A DNA stretch of 28,121 nt. It comes from a virus. The DNA lies in the IMG/VR virus record IMGVR_UViG_3300032117_000125, positions 1 through 28,121 of that record. The stretch is one strand, 5' to 3'. Shown one piece after another: positions 1 to 9,638 of the stretch. Both the position numbers and the translations under genes were made by a program. Under the pieces are notes generated by a model. The model saw only the letters and a list, made by a program, of their open reading frames with translations. It did not search any database and was not told the DNA's origin. The first letter of the stretch is position 1; each line of letters begins with the position of its first letter.

Positions 1-3000
1 TATTAAAGTTCATCGACTCCATTGTGGCAATCTGCGCTTCCATATCCGTCAAGCCCTGCTTGCGGAAACTATCATACAGAACTGAGCGAGTAGAAGCATC
101 AGCCTCAGACGCCATCTTATCCATAAACGCCATAGCACCAGATACGCTAGCTTTACCAGACTGTAGTCTTGTGACTATTTGGTTTAAATCCTCAGCACGT
201 CCTGTGTAAACTTCCCCACCCAAAATACCTGACTCTTGCAGATGCTTATTAGTTTCACCAGCACCACGCACAGCATTGTTAACTTCCTTAAGCGATGACA
301 GAATAGGTGTGAAATTAGCCCCTGTTGTCAGCCAAGCGGACATTGGGTCACGAACTAACTGCTTGTAAGCATAGAAAGGATTGCGTGTAACGCCCTTACG
401 GAGCCAGTTAGCTGGCACGCCCATCAACCGCACGATACCCGGAAGCTGAGTTGGGATACCTTCCATGCCTTTGACTAGCAAGTTAGGATCAATGTCGCTA
501 AACTCTGCGTTCTTACTTGTATCAATAACAGCGTGGTAGTCTTTGCCGTTAGCTTTAAAACGGATCACATCAGGGCGGGCTTCGCCTTCGCCTTTACGAA
601 TCTCAGCAATACCTAAGTCTTGTAGGGTTCTAGCTACGCTGGAGGTTGCGTTGTTGCGCAAAGCCATTTCGGTAATCATATTGGTGTTTTGTACAGACGA
701 CTTAAAGAAGTCTTGAATCTTCTGATCACCGCCAACCAACTCATGCAAGTATGGCTGGTCTTTTAATGTACCAATACGAATAGGGGTTTCAGAACCAATT
801 ACCAAATCAACTACACCACCTCGTGAACGATAGTATGGAATATAGTTTTTATTCTTAAACTCGGCGGCCTTCTCTTTAGAGATGTAGCCTGATTCAGCTA
901 AGCTATCCATCAAGCCGTTGTTATATTTTTGATAGGTTTCAAACGCCTTAACAAAAGCTGGGTCAGCATCGCCTGACTTCTTAGCAGCTTCTAGCATCTG
1001 TGGGGTAATATTAGCGCTAATCTCTCCATCAGCTAATAGCTTTTTGTAACCAACAACTTCCGCACGCTTAGCCGCAGCATAGGCGGTAAACATTTCATTG
1101 AGCGCTTGTGGGTTGCCCTTTTCAGATTGCAGTAACTCCTGCAATACTTGCTTCATACCGGGACCACCTGACGAACGGATAGTTACTTCGCCTGTGATTG
1201 GGTCTTTAAAGAAAGTACGGGCGCCGTTGACTACAGTCTCGCTAGAAATATTAGTGCGCTGTCCGTGTGCCAGCAAGTTATACATCATCTGCGAAGCTGG
1301 GCCTGTCTCACCCATACGACGCCAAATTTCTTTAAGCGGGGCTAAGCGGTCAATAAACTGCGTATTAAATGCGGCTAAGTTACCTTTCAAAGACTCTTTA
1401 ATACCCTTAGGCTGCGCAACAAGTTTGCCGGCCAACTGTGCAAGTGGGTCAGATTCATCAGAGAACTTAGCTTTACGATAGGCCGGCTCTAAACCAATCT
1501 CTCCAGTAGGAAGCTTACCGGCTTCAAATTCTTTCTTAGCACGTTTTATTAACGCGTAGATTTCAGCGTCATTTACGTCCATGTATTTATCTAGACCGAT
1601 ACCACGTAACCAATTTCTAAGTGCGCCTACTAACTCTTTAATAAAACGAATAGAACGGTGGATCATTCGAGTATCGGCAGGCTTTTCAGTAACATGCGCA
1701 ATCATTTCACGCAAAGAAACTATCATTTCATTCTCAGGAGTTAAATTAGGGTTGTCCCTACGTGCATCACGAATGGCTTTCATCACGTCGTCAAGCACTC
1801 CCATTTCCCTAGCCATGCGAATAATACCGCCATCGTTTTGGGCTTCAATCTTGCGACCTAAATCCACCAATCCTTTTTTACCGAGCAGGCGGTCTACAGC
1901 GTAGTGACCAATAGACTCGTGTGCTAAAGTACTTTGGAAATCTTGCAAGTCTACGTGTTTATCACCAACCGCAACAATAGTGCCGTCTTTTAATACAGCG
2001 CCCTTCATGTCAGCTAAGTTGTTTGCGCCAACTTCTGCTTTAACATAAGCAGGTAAATCTTCTGCTGTATCCGCGTATTCAAACTTCACGCCCTCGGGCA
2101 ACTTTTCTCTAAAAGCATCAGCAATTAACTTAGTTCCTTTTACATCAGCAGTGCCTTGTTCATCTTTACCTTTTCTAAATACTAGATTGCCGTTGTCATC
2201 TCTACCAACACGAGGTCCATACTCAGGCTCGTAGTCACGCTCAGACTTAAGGGCTTCTTCAAAATCTTTAGTTACATTTGCTCTACCACTCTTAAGCGGT
2301 TTTAATCTTTCTTTACGTGCAGGTGCATTACCCGCTACCGCTAGCGCACGTTCACCTTTAGCTAATTTCTGTTGCTCAGCTAAATTTTCTTTTTCATTCT
2401 CAAGCTCTTTAGTAAGCGTATCAACAATACCTTCAAACTTTTTACGTGCTTCTGTCTTAGGGCTAGCAATACGGCGCTTTTTGTCGTTAGCTTCGATACG
2501 CTCTTCAAGGGCTTTAATATACGCTTTAGAATCAGCAATCACATCTTTGCGGTTAGGCTTGTCTAGACCCAACTGTTTGCGGATAGCCTGCATTTCTCTA
2601 GCGCCTTCAGCGCTTTCTTCACGTAACTTAGCACGCTTTTCTTCGGCAGTAAGTGGCGCAGTCTTTTTAACTACACGTTTTTGTAAAATCTCATCTTTAG
2701 TGCCGGGCAATACTACGTTAGTACCAACAACTTCTTGACGAATAGTGGGCTCAGCGGCTTTCTTTTCCAGCATAGCTTGTTCAGCTATACGTTTTTCCGT
2801 AACACGTTTTTGCAGTTCGGCTTGATTGGCGGCTTCTATTCTGTCAATTTCTCTACTAACTGGAGCGGCCTGTTCTTCAGTAATTTTATTTTCGGCAAGC
2901 GCATCTTTTAACACCTTGCGAGTCATTTGAACAGAACGCTTATTGTTTTCGCCTTCAATAGTAAAGTACTCAACATCACGAGCACGAATATCTTCTAAGT

Positions 3001-6000
3001 ATTTTTCGGCTTGCGCTATAGTTTTTTCAAGTTCTTTTACGTATTTTTTGTAGCCTTCTTTAAACTTGCCTTTTTCACCAGCGGCTATTTCTTCATACTG
3101 TTTAATTTTTTCTTTAGTTTGCGCAATATCAAACAAAAGCTTGTACTCTAGTTGTGTACTAAATAAGTTACGTAACTTAGCGCTGCGGTCCATAGCAGCT
3201 TCTTTGTTTTTGGCAAAAGATTCTTCCAAACGAGTTGTTAAACGCTCAATTAACGGAGCTTTCTTTGCCTGTTCTGCTTCCATTCGTGCACGATCTTGTG
3301 CCGCGGTTGTGCCTTTATCTTTTATTTTTTCTAAAGCAGCTTGCGCCATCTTTATGCTGTGCTGCAACTTATTTCTTTGGATGCCAACAAACTTCATAAA
3401 GTTAGCTGGGGTAGCGCGCACTGTAGCAATAGGCTCTAACTCTTTAGCACCAAACAAACTGTATTGATCAGGGTTTACACCAGATGGAGCATAGCGCTCT
3501 TCATCAATTGCTTCTTGTCTAGCCTTTTCTTCTTCCGCTAGTTTTTCTTGCTCTTGAAGTTTTCTTACTTCATTACGTAGTGCTTTAACTTTTTCAAGAT
3601 TGGGGTTTTTCTTTTCCAGCTCTGACTTTAACATCTGAGCAGGATCACGTTCCATAGAACTAAAAAACTGCTTTTCACCTTTGACTAAAGGCTCTCCCTC
3701 AGCATATTTTTGTTTAATGCCGGCAAGTTGTTTTTCAATTTGGCTAACGCCTTCTGCAAGAGCGCCTTCTTTTCTAGATTTAGTGTACTGTGCGCTAAGT
3801 TTTTTAAGAGCTGCCGCCTCTTCTCCAGATGTTGCGCCTTTTAATTTAAGGCGTTGCTGCATGTAATCGGGACGTAGTAGTACGGATAAGTTTTGACTGC
3901 TAATAACTTTATCAAGTGAATCTTTTAAATCGTAGGCAAGTTTTAAAGACTCATCTACACTTAATGGTTTTTGTTTTAACGCGGCACGACGAGCGTTAAT
4001 ATCACGAATTGCTGCTTCAATATACTGCGCAACATGCCCTTTTGCCTTATCAATCAATCCCGATTTCATAGACTCGGCGGTAGAAGTATCTACTGCGCCT
4101 TCACCCAAATACCGGCCTGTTTTTACGTCTTCAACTGCATCACGCAAGTTATCAATAGCTTCTTGTTGGTCAAGTAATGCTTTATTTCTAGCATCTTCCG
4201 GACGCAGATTTAACTGTTCTTGTAAGTCGTCAAGGCGGTCATGGAGGGCCGCTTCGGACTTTTCGTCGCCGTTGGCTTTTGCTTCTTCAATGGCACGTTG
4301 AAGTCTTGCAACTCTTAAGTTAGTGGTAGGTTCTTCTTTACCTTGTGCGTTTACTGTGTCAACTAGTCTACCAACTAAATGCTCATCAGTGTTACCAAAA
4401 GTTTTTTCCAACTCAGCCTGTTTAGCTGCGTATGCTTTTTCTTCAGCCGTAGGTTCAAATGCTAGACCTTGCTGTACTGGTGCAGGTGGCTCCTCTAGTT
4501 TTTCACGCTCTGATTTGGCTTTTTCTAGCTTATCTAAAGCCGCTTCAAACTTATCTCTATCAAAAGTTTCGCCACTATATTTTTGTAAATCAGCATTATG
4601 CTTCTTGATTTGTTTATCAAGCGCATCCATTTTTTCTTTAACTGTTGGCTCAGGTTTTGGCAAAGCCTCAAGTTGTAAATCTGTGGCTTCTAGTGATTTA
4701 CGTAGTGTTTCTAAATTGCCTGCCAACGCCCTAGCTGTAGATGTGTCGCCAGTTTGTATAGCCTCTTGAAGTTTAGTTTGTACATCCTCAATTTGGCGCT
4801 CGACGTTTGGCTTAAATGTGTTTTCAAGCATAAAGCGATGACGTAGCATCTCTTCTCTATCTGCTTGCGCTTTATCTTCCGCAGCTTGTCTTTCACGAAC
4901 AGATAATGTACTAGGCGCATTAGGTAGCGGCTTAGCATTTACTGTCTCACCTAACTGCAGTTCGTTTGCTTGACGCAGTCTTTCTTGTTCGGCTTGCGCA
5001 GCTTGCTGTTGCTTTTCTTGTTCTGCTTGAGCAGCTTGTGCACGTTGTGTTTTTAGCGCAGCGAGGCGCCCTTCAATAGTTTGCGGTACTTCGCCTTCTT
5101 CAAGCGGTGGGGGCGTTACTCCCGGACGTTTATTGATTTCATCTAGTTGTTTTTGTAACGCATTAAGCTGCTCTCTACCGGCGTCTCTTTCTTCTTTAGG
5201 TAGCCCTTTGCCTTTAAGAACATCTCGCAAATCTTTCATTTGCTGAAGTATGGGTTCACGTTCTGCCTGTAGTTGCGCTTGACCTTCTGGGCTAGCGTAG
5301 TGCTCGGCCATTACACCGGCTTGTTGTTCTTGTGCTATTTGCTGTCTTTGAGTCTCACCTGTTTTAGCGACATTATCAATTAAAGCTTTAGCACGAGCCG
5401 GCTGACCAGCGTGCAATAATCCAAAGAACGGAGCAACCAAGCCCATCTGCTTAGCGCCTTCAACATACTGCTTTAATGCTTCTTCGCTAAATACATCTTG
5501 ACCTGCTGAGTATCTTTCGCCGGCTGTGCCGACTGTGGACATCAATGTACCTGCACCAGCAGCTTCGGCTGTGCCTTTTAATACGCTTGATAGTCTACCC
5601 GAGATTTGGGCTGCGGCGTCTTTAGCCGCAAGTTCTCCACTTAATACTTTAGGTGCTAATAGTTGTGCTTCTTGAGTTGCTGTCTTTAAAGCAAAGCCTT
5701 TCATAGCTCCGCCAACAATCTCACCACCTAAAGAATCAATTGCTGTTTGCGCTAATGCAGGAACCAGCGCTCTGCCATAATCGGGTTGTTGCCCAGCTTC
5801 TTTCTGAGCGGTAATGTCTTCACCAAAATGGATTGGGAAGTTAGCGGCAGCAAAGCCCGCTGTTCCGGCTAAAGCAGTTTCGGGAGCGAGAAAAGAAGCA
5901 GCAGCACCAGCTGCAGCAGGAGCGCCGTACCTACCAGCAAAGCTACCAACAGCTTGTCCGACAGGTTCAGTAATGTATTTGCTAAGTCCTGTACCCAAGA

Positions 6001-6325
6001 GTGACGTAATACCTTGGCGTCTAGCCACGTCCATATCTTGTGAAGTAGTTGGTTCATATGCTTGCGCACCTTCTTGTTTGATTTGTTTGCCGTAGCCGGC
6101 TACATCTTCACTACCTACTAAATTACCAAGACCTTCAAGCGCAGAACCAGCGCCTTCTCTAAAACCGGACTTAACTGCTGGAAGTAAACCTGTTTTCTTT
6201 TTATGCTCGGCGTAATCCTCAAACCCTTCAGGGAACTGTTCTTTAGCTAGCTTGAACGCTTGCTCATCAGAAAGTCCACTTGGAACTTCTACATACGACC
6301 CATTGGGTAGCGGTAAAAACGGCAT
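1..6325 (-). CDS. Giant polyvalent-type ejection protein, C-terminus beyond window
   Basis: An open frame of 2108 codons starts at ATG 6325 and runs without a stop off the left edge. The start is supported by AGGA seven bases upstream. Residues 1-30 form an N-terminal segment typical of phage internal proteins (MPFLPLPNGSYVEVPSGLSD). Residues about 105-165 are Gly/Ala-rich and hydrophobic. About 318-1325 is highly charged (Glu/Lys/Gln/Ala) and reads as long coiled coil. At 1469-1474 lies HESIGH, followed by REMIAHVTE (Glu1540), a possible divergent zinc metallopeptidase. From about 1620 the sequence resembles the large polyvalent protein associated domain LPD38, with NYIPYYR at 1827-1833 and a NPFYAYKQLVRDPMSAW segment nearer the end. 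Position after the lytic transglycosylase gene suggests a protein packed in the virion and ejected into the host. The polyvalent assignment comes from motif memory, not a search; the catalytic role is inference. Confidence 0.85.
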   Translation of the reverse strand, partial: MPFLPLPNGSYVEVPSGLSDEQAFKLAKEQFPEGFEDYAEHKKKTGLLPAVKSGFREGAGSALEGLGNLVGSEDVAGYGKQIKQEGAQAYEPTTSQDMDVARRQGITSLLGTGLSKYITEPVGQAVGSFAGRYGAPAAAGAAASFLAPETALAGTAGFAAANFPIHFGEDITAQKEAGQQPDYGRALVPALAQTAIDSLGGEIVGGAMKGFALKTATQEAQLLAPKVLSGELAAKDAAAQISGRLSSVLKGTAEAAGAGTLMSTVGTAGERYSAGQDVFSEEALKQYVEGAKQMGLVAPFFGLLHAGQPARAKALIDNVAKTGETQRQQIAQEQQAGVMAEHYASPEGQAQLQAEREPILQQMKDLRDVLKGKGLPKEERDAGREQLNALQKQLDEINKRPGVTPPPLEEGEVPQTIEGRLAALKTQRAQAAQAEQEKQQQAAQAEQERLRQANELQLGETVNAKPLPNAPSTLSVRERQAAEDKAQADREEMLRHRFMLENTFKPNVERQIEDVQTKLQEAIQTGDTSTARALAGNLETLRKSLEATDLQLEALPKPEPTVKEKMDALDKQIKKHNADLQKYSGETFDRDKFEAALDKLEKAKSEREKLEEPPAPVQQGLAFEPTAEEKAYAAKQAELEKTFGNTDEHLVGRLVDTVNAQGKEEPTTNLRVARLQRAIEEAKANGDEKSEAALHDRLDDLQEQLNLRPEDARNKALLDQQEAIDNLRDAVEDVKTGRYLGEGAVDTSTAESMKSGLIDKAKGHVAQYIEAAIRDINARRAALKQKPLSVDESLKLAYDLKDSLDKVISSQNLSVLLRPDYMQQRLKLKGATSGEEAAALKKLSAQYTKSRKEGALAEGVSQIEKQLAGIKQKYAEGEPLVKGEKQFFSSMERDPAQMLKSELEKKNPNLEKVKALRNEVRKLQEQEKLAEEEKARQEAIDEERYAPSGVNPDQYSLFGAKELEPIATVRATPANFMKFVGIQRNKLQHSIKMAQAALEKIKDKGTTAAQDRARMEAEQAKKAPLIERLTTRLEESFAKNKEAAMDRSAKLRNLFSTQLEYKLLFDIAQTKEKIKQYEEIAAGEKGKFKEGYKKYVKELEKTIAQAEKYLEDIRARDVEYFTIEGENNKRSVQMTRKVLKDALAENKITEEQAAPVSREIDRIEAANQAELQKRVTEKRIAEQAMLEKKAAEPTIRQEVVGTNVVLPGTKDEILQKRVVKKTAPLTAEEKRAKLREESAEGAREMQAIRKQLGLDKPNRKDVIADSKAYIKALEERIEANDKKRRIASPKTEARKKFEGIVDTLTKELENEKENLAEQQKLAKGERALAVAGNAPARKERLKPLKSGRANVTKDFEEALKSERDYEPEYGPRVGRDDNGNLVFRKGKDEQGTADVKGTKLIADAFREKLPEGVKFEYADTAEDLPAYVKAEVGANNLADMKGAVLKDGTIVAVGDKHVDLQDFQSTLAHESIGHYAVDRLLGKKGLVDLGRKIEAQNDGGIIRMAREMGVLDDVMKAIRDARRDNPNLTPENEMIVSLREMIAHVTEKPADTRMIHRSIRFIKELVGALRNWLRGIGLDKYMDVNDAEIYALIKRAKKEFEAGKLPTGEIGLEPAYRKAKFSDESDPLAQLAGKLVAQPKGIKESLKGNLAAFNTQFIDRLAPLKEIWRRMGETGPASQMMYNLLAHGQRTNISSETVVNGARTFFKDPITGEVTIRSSGGPGMKQVLQELLQSEKGNPQALNEMFTAYAAAKRAEVVGYKKLLADGEISANITPQMLEAAKKSGDADPAFVKAFETYQKYNNGLMDSLAESGYISKEKAAEFKNKNYIPYYRSRGGVVDLVIGSETPIRIGTLKDQPYLHELVGGDQKIQDFFKSSVQNTNMITEMALRNNATSSVARTLQDLGIAEIRKGEGEARPDVIRFKANGKDYHAVIDTSKNAEFSDIDPNLLVKGMEGIPTQLPGIVRLMGVPANWLRKGVTRNPFYAYKQLVRDPMSAWLTTGANFTPILSSLKEVNNAVRGAGETNKHLQESGILGGEVYTGRAEDLNQIVTRLQSGKASVSGAMAFMDKMASEADASTRSVLYDSFRKQGLTDMEAQIATMESMNFN

Positions 6326-6332
6326 AAATTTT

Positions 6333-6336
6333 TCCT
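6333..6336 (-). promoter_or_regulatory. Ribosome binding site of the giant protein gene
   Basis: AGGA on the minus strand sits seven bases before ATG 6325. It lies in a 29-base gap after the SLT gene stop, one of only two gaps over 20 bases in the window. This gene therefore seems to have its own initiation site rather than a coupled stop/start overlap. Confidence 0.7.
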
Positions 6337-6354
6337 AGCAGTTTGCAGGTATTA

Positions 6355-8286
6355 CTATTGTTTAACTGACCCTATTACGTTTCCGGGGGTGTTTTGTAAT
6401 TGTACAGAAGATGATACAGGACTTCCACCCTGATCTTGATACCATTTATACAAAGCTGGGTTTTGTTTTAAAAGTTCGTCGAAGCGGTTTTTTCTATATT
6501 GGTTTTTTTGCAACTGAGTTGCGTATTTATCCGTGCTGTCGTTAAGTTCTTTTTCAATCTGTCCGTTAATGCCTTGCAGCTGCGACGAAAATTTAACGTC
6601 TTGTCCTTGCTGACCCAACATATTGTAGTGTTGTTGTAGTACTTTATTTCTATCCATAGCAGCTTGAGCAGATAACGCAGCCATTTGACCGGACTGGTCT
6701 TGTTTTTGAGCTTGTTCATAAGACTGTAATCCTTGTAAACCGCCAGCCCCAATATTAGATAAACCATATGGAGAACGCTGACCAGCAATGCCTAAACCAG
6801 CCGCCATCATAGCTAAGCCGGGGGCTTGCTTACGAGACTGTTCTAAACCAGCCAAATACTTAGTAATCATGTCTTGGCTAGCGTCTGGTTGAGTTGGGAA
6901 TGAAGATGTTAGTTCATCTCTAGTTGGGCCGGTAGGACTTTGGTCTTGTTGTGCTTGAGTGTATGATGCAGGTGCTTGCCCAGCTGGAGCTGGTTTTGCC
7001 GGGGTTGCTGGCGCCGATTGTTGCGCCAAAGCTAAAGCCTGAGGGTTTTGTTTTAGAATCTGATTTCCAACAGCTACATCGCCCATAAACGGATCACTGT
7101 AGTCATCAAAATACGAATTACCGGCCATAGTGTTCATGGTAGCTTTACCTAATGTTTTACCGCCCTCATAAACAGCTCCGGGCACTAGATAGCTACCAAT
7201 CAACTTATTAATTCCACTAACGGCTGGGGCACTTGGTATTGCCGATGTTGCTGCGGGTGCTGTTGCCGCGCTGCGAGCTGCTTGTTTTCTTAGATAGTCT
7301 GCGGCTTCTTTACTTAATGGTTTTTTACTTGCGGCTGCTGTATCGTCCATAGTAGCTGCTTCGGGACCAAACTCGCTTAACAAATCATTTAACCCGCCTC
7401 CAGTAAAACCAACGGCGCCACCTTGTGCAAGGCTAGCAACATACATACGAGTTTCTTTAGGCAACGCTTTTTCGTCAGCTCCTTTATGAAGCCACTTATC
7501 TACGTTACCCGTACCCCAGTTGTAAGCCATAGCAGCTAATTTAGGGTCTTGATATTTATTATGTAGTGCTCCAACCAACTCTCTTCCGACGCGGTTGTAT
7601 TCTTCTGGGCTTACATCTTTAGCGGGTTTAATACCAAAGCCCGGATTCTTAGCTGTAGAATCTAGCACCTGCATAGCGAACTTAGCGCCTTTGTTTGAAG
7701 TGAGCGGTCTACCTTTTTCATCGTAGTCACGACCGCCACTTTCCTTACGCATAATGTAGTCAAGCAAAGAAGCCTGTCCAGCTTTAGGTGTACCCACGCC
7801 TTTATCTTGCATACCAATCGAACTATATTGAGCTGCTGCTGGGTTAGCAACGGACATAATGCCAGCGCCCAAACCGCCTAAGTCGCCTTGACGGGCAATC
7901 AATGAATTAAACTCATCTTCTTCGCTACTATCATCATCTTCATCAGGATCAGTAAAGCCACCCATACCAAACGCAACAATACCGCCAGCAGCCATACCGG
8001 GTTCACCCATAGACTGCATATTCTCAGCAGGTAGTTGGTCTAGTCCAGCTTGAGGCTGTGGTAAATCTTTAGCCAACATTGTGTCACGCACTGTAGGTTG
8101 TTTAGCGCCCATCTGTGCTTGTTGACCCATCTTAGCTTGCTCTAGTTTGTCTCGCTGTTGTTTAGCAGACATGGCTACAGCCATAGGAAGAGAGTTATCG
8201 TGGCCTTGTAAAACAGCCAATAAGCGTGAATCAGGGAAGATGCGCGGATCAAGCGCCATCTTATACATTTGTTCCATGCCGAGCAT
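6355..8286 (-). CDS. Virion lytic transglycosylase (SLT domain) ejection protein
   Basis: A 643-residue protein with an SLT lytic transglycosylase domain at about 173-287. The family landmarks are visible: catalytic Glu182 in KESGG, the KFAMQVLDST segment (202-211), AYNWGTG (254-260) and ETRMYVASL (278-286). These enzymes cleave glycan strands of peptidoglycan, so the likely role is local cell-wall opening during DNA entry, comparable to T7 gp16. Before the domain is an acidic stretch (113-125) and a GGIVAFGMGG motif (101-110); after it comes a second, similar motif (289-298), then Ala/Pro/Gln-rich and coiled-coil sequence to the end. Its start overlaps the stop of the upstream gene as TAATG. 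No signal peptide or membrane helix is evident, which fits a protein packaged in the capsid. Function is confident; the ejection role is inferred from context. Confidence 0.87.
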   Translation of the reverse strand: MLGMEQMYKMALDPRIFPDSRLLAVLQGHDNSLPMAVAMSAKQQRDKLEQAKMGQQAQMGAKQPTVRDTMLAKDLPQPQAGLDQLPAENMQSMGEPGMAAGGIVAFGMGGFTDPDEDDDSSEEDEFNSLIARQGDLGGLGAGIMSVANPAAAQYSSIGMQDKGVGTPKAGQASLLDYIMRKESGGRDYDEKGRPLTSNKGAKFAMQVLDSTAKNPGFGIKPAKDVSPEEYNRVGRELVGALHNKYQDPKLAAMAYNWGTGNVDKWLHKGADEKALPKETRMYVASLAQGGAVGFTGGGLNDLLSEFGPEAATMDDTAAASKKPLSKEAADYLRKQAARSAATAPAATSAIPSAPAVSGINKLIGSYLVPGAVYEGGKTLGKATMNTMAGNSYFDDYSDPFMGDVAVGNQILKQNPQALALAQQSAPATPAKPAPAGQAPASYTQAQQDQSPTGPTRDELTSSFPTQPDASQDMITKYLAGLEQSRKQAPGLAMMAAGLGIAGQRSPYGLSNIGAGGLQGLQSYEQAQKQDQSGQMAALSAQAAMDRNKVLQQHYNMLGQQGQDVKFSSQLQGINGQIEKELNDSTDKYATQLQKNQYRKNRFDELLKQNPALYKWYQDQGGSPVSSSVQLQNTPGNVIGSVKQ

Positions 8287-9638
8287 TATGCAGCCCTCCC
8301 AACCATATCGTAGTTAACAGCCTTAAAGCCGTTGTCCATAGTAAACACTGCTTCAGGCATAACCTTCTCAACTTCTTGCGCCATGTAACCAATAAACTTA
8401 CCATGACCGCAAAGTGGGTGGTCTTTAAACTCAGGTTTGTATTCAAACTCATAAACACGCAAGCCATTAGGCGCGGTCCATAAGCCAATAATATTTTCTT
8501 TCAAACCTGCATCAGAACCGCTAGAACCACTTGAACCGCCGAACGCTTGATAAGCGCCAAGACCTGCAAGACCTAAACCTGTAACTTGACTTAGTGCACT
8601 TGGAGGAGCTTGATAGCTTTGGGTTGTTGTAGATTGTGTTGGCAAACCACGTAACATAGCGTTCATGAAAGACAGTTGTTGCTCTGGATACTGTTGTGCA
8701 GTAGCGTAGTTTTGAACTGCCTGATTGATAATGTTTTGTTGCTGTTGTTGCTGCGCCGTACCAGCTTGCATTTGAGCTGAAGCAATACCTTGTTGAGCAG
8801 CTAACTGTTGACCGCCTAAAGAACCAAGTTGTCCTGCAGCACCAATACCTGTACCTAAAGCGGCGTTGGCAGCTTGTTGCCCTGCAAGACCTTGTTGTGA
8901 TCCAAACTGCATTGCCTGTTGTGCTTGTTGGTACGCTTGGTTATATCCTTGACCAATTGCTTGTTGCGCCGCTAAGTTACCTTGTTGCTGTTGCAGTGAA
9001 TTCATTAACGCTTCACGAGAACCACCAAAAGCACCGGCAGATGTAGCAGCGCCTTGTTCAGCCGCAGTATTAATACCAGTCTGCTGCCCCAGTAATTGAA
9101 GTTGTGGTGCAAGAGACTGTTGGACGTATGGGTTCATAAAAGCACCAACCGCATTTGGGTTAGTCGCCATCATGTTATATTGATTACCAGCTTGCGCTTC
9201 TTGACCTGCTAAACCATAAGCACCTAAACCACCAGCACCAGTCATTTGCGATGCTTGTCCGTATTGACTTGGTACTTGTAAATTAGCTGTTGTGTTAAAA
9301 GCCTGTTCTTGCATTGGGCTAAAACCAGCTACATAATCAGACGGGTTTTGGCTGTATGGTACGTATGGTTTAACACCAGTGATTTGAGTACTACCATCAG
9401 CGTTTTGTTGCGTATTAAATAGCTGTTGCTGAGTAGCGCCAAGCATTGTCTGCGCATAGGGCTGCAGATAATCGGGAATGTTTGTATTTTGAACAGTAGT
9501 ATTTGTAGGTGAAGCCGGAGGAGGAGGGGGAGGAGAACCACCACCACCTTCAAGGGTCATGCCACCACCACTAAAACCACGGCCTAAGCGTGGTTTAAAA
9601 GCCTCTAAAGGCAACATTGTATCTAAGCCATATCTCAT
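8286..9638 (-). CDS. Gln/Ala-rich internal virion protein with short C-terminal S74-like domain
   Basis: A 450-residue protein. Residues 1-50 are Gly/Pro-rich with a run of six prolines (36-41). Residues about 55-345 are exceptionally rich in Gln and Ala, with runs of four and six Gln, and contain FMNPYVQQSLAPQL (167-180). Residues 375-450 resemble the S74 intramolecular chaperone: SDAGLKENI (375-383), then YEFEY, GYMAQEVEKVMPEAV and VNYDMV. The usual long helical stalk after the core is absent, and the canonical Arg of SDxRLK is Gly. Its position between the GNAT-fold gene and the SLT gene matches T7 gp14, the small core/ejection protein. The gene overlaps the previous one as ATGA and the next as TAATG. 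A role in the ejection apparatus is inference; S74 is more commonly found on tail fibres and spikes. Confidence 0.75.
   Translation of the reverse strand: MRYGLDTMLPLEAFKPRLGRGFSGGGMTLEGGGGSPPPPPPASPTNTTVQNTNIPDYLQPYAQTMLGATQQQLFNTQQNADGSTQITGVKPYVPYSQNPSDYVAGFSPMQEQAFNTTANLQVPSQYGQASQMTGAGGLGAYGLAGQEAQAGNQYNMMATNPNAVGAFMNPYVQQSLAPQLQLLGQQTGINTAAEQGAATSAGAFGGSREALMNSLQQQQGNLAAQQAIGQGYNQAYQQAQQAMQFGSQQGLAGQQAANAALGTGIGAAGQLGSLGGQQLAAQQGIASAQMQAGTAQQQQQQNIINQAVQNYATAQQYPEQQLSFMNAMLRGLPTQSTTTQSYQAPPSALSQVTGLGLAGLGAYQAFGGSSGSSGSDAGLKENIIGLWTAPNGLRVYEFEYKPEFKDHPLCGHGKFIGYMAQEVEKVMPEAVFTMDNGFKAVNYDMVGRAA

Noticed and set aside
4711-4938. Minus-strand 75-codon frame inside the giant gene
   Set aside because: Out of frame with the giant gene and composed of Lys/Leu/Thr without a motif; a shadow.
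1-6100. Several plus-strand frames of 60-150 codons within 24-6095
   Set aside because: All lie opposite the giant minus-strand frame, show no ribosome binding site or family motif, and are rich in Ser and Leu as expected from antisense of Lys/Glu/Ala codons.
8226-8483. Plus-strand 85-codon and minus-strand 75-codon frames around 8226-8488
   Set aside because: Both cross the junction of two well-supported genes in other frames and have no motif.
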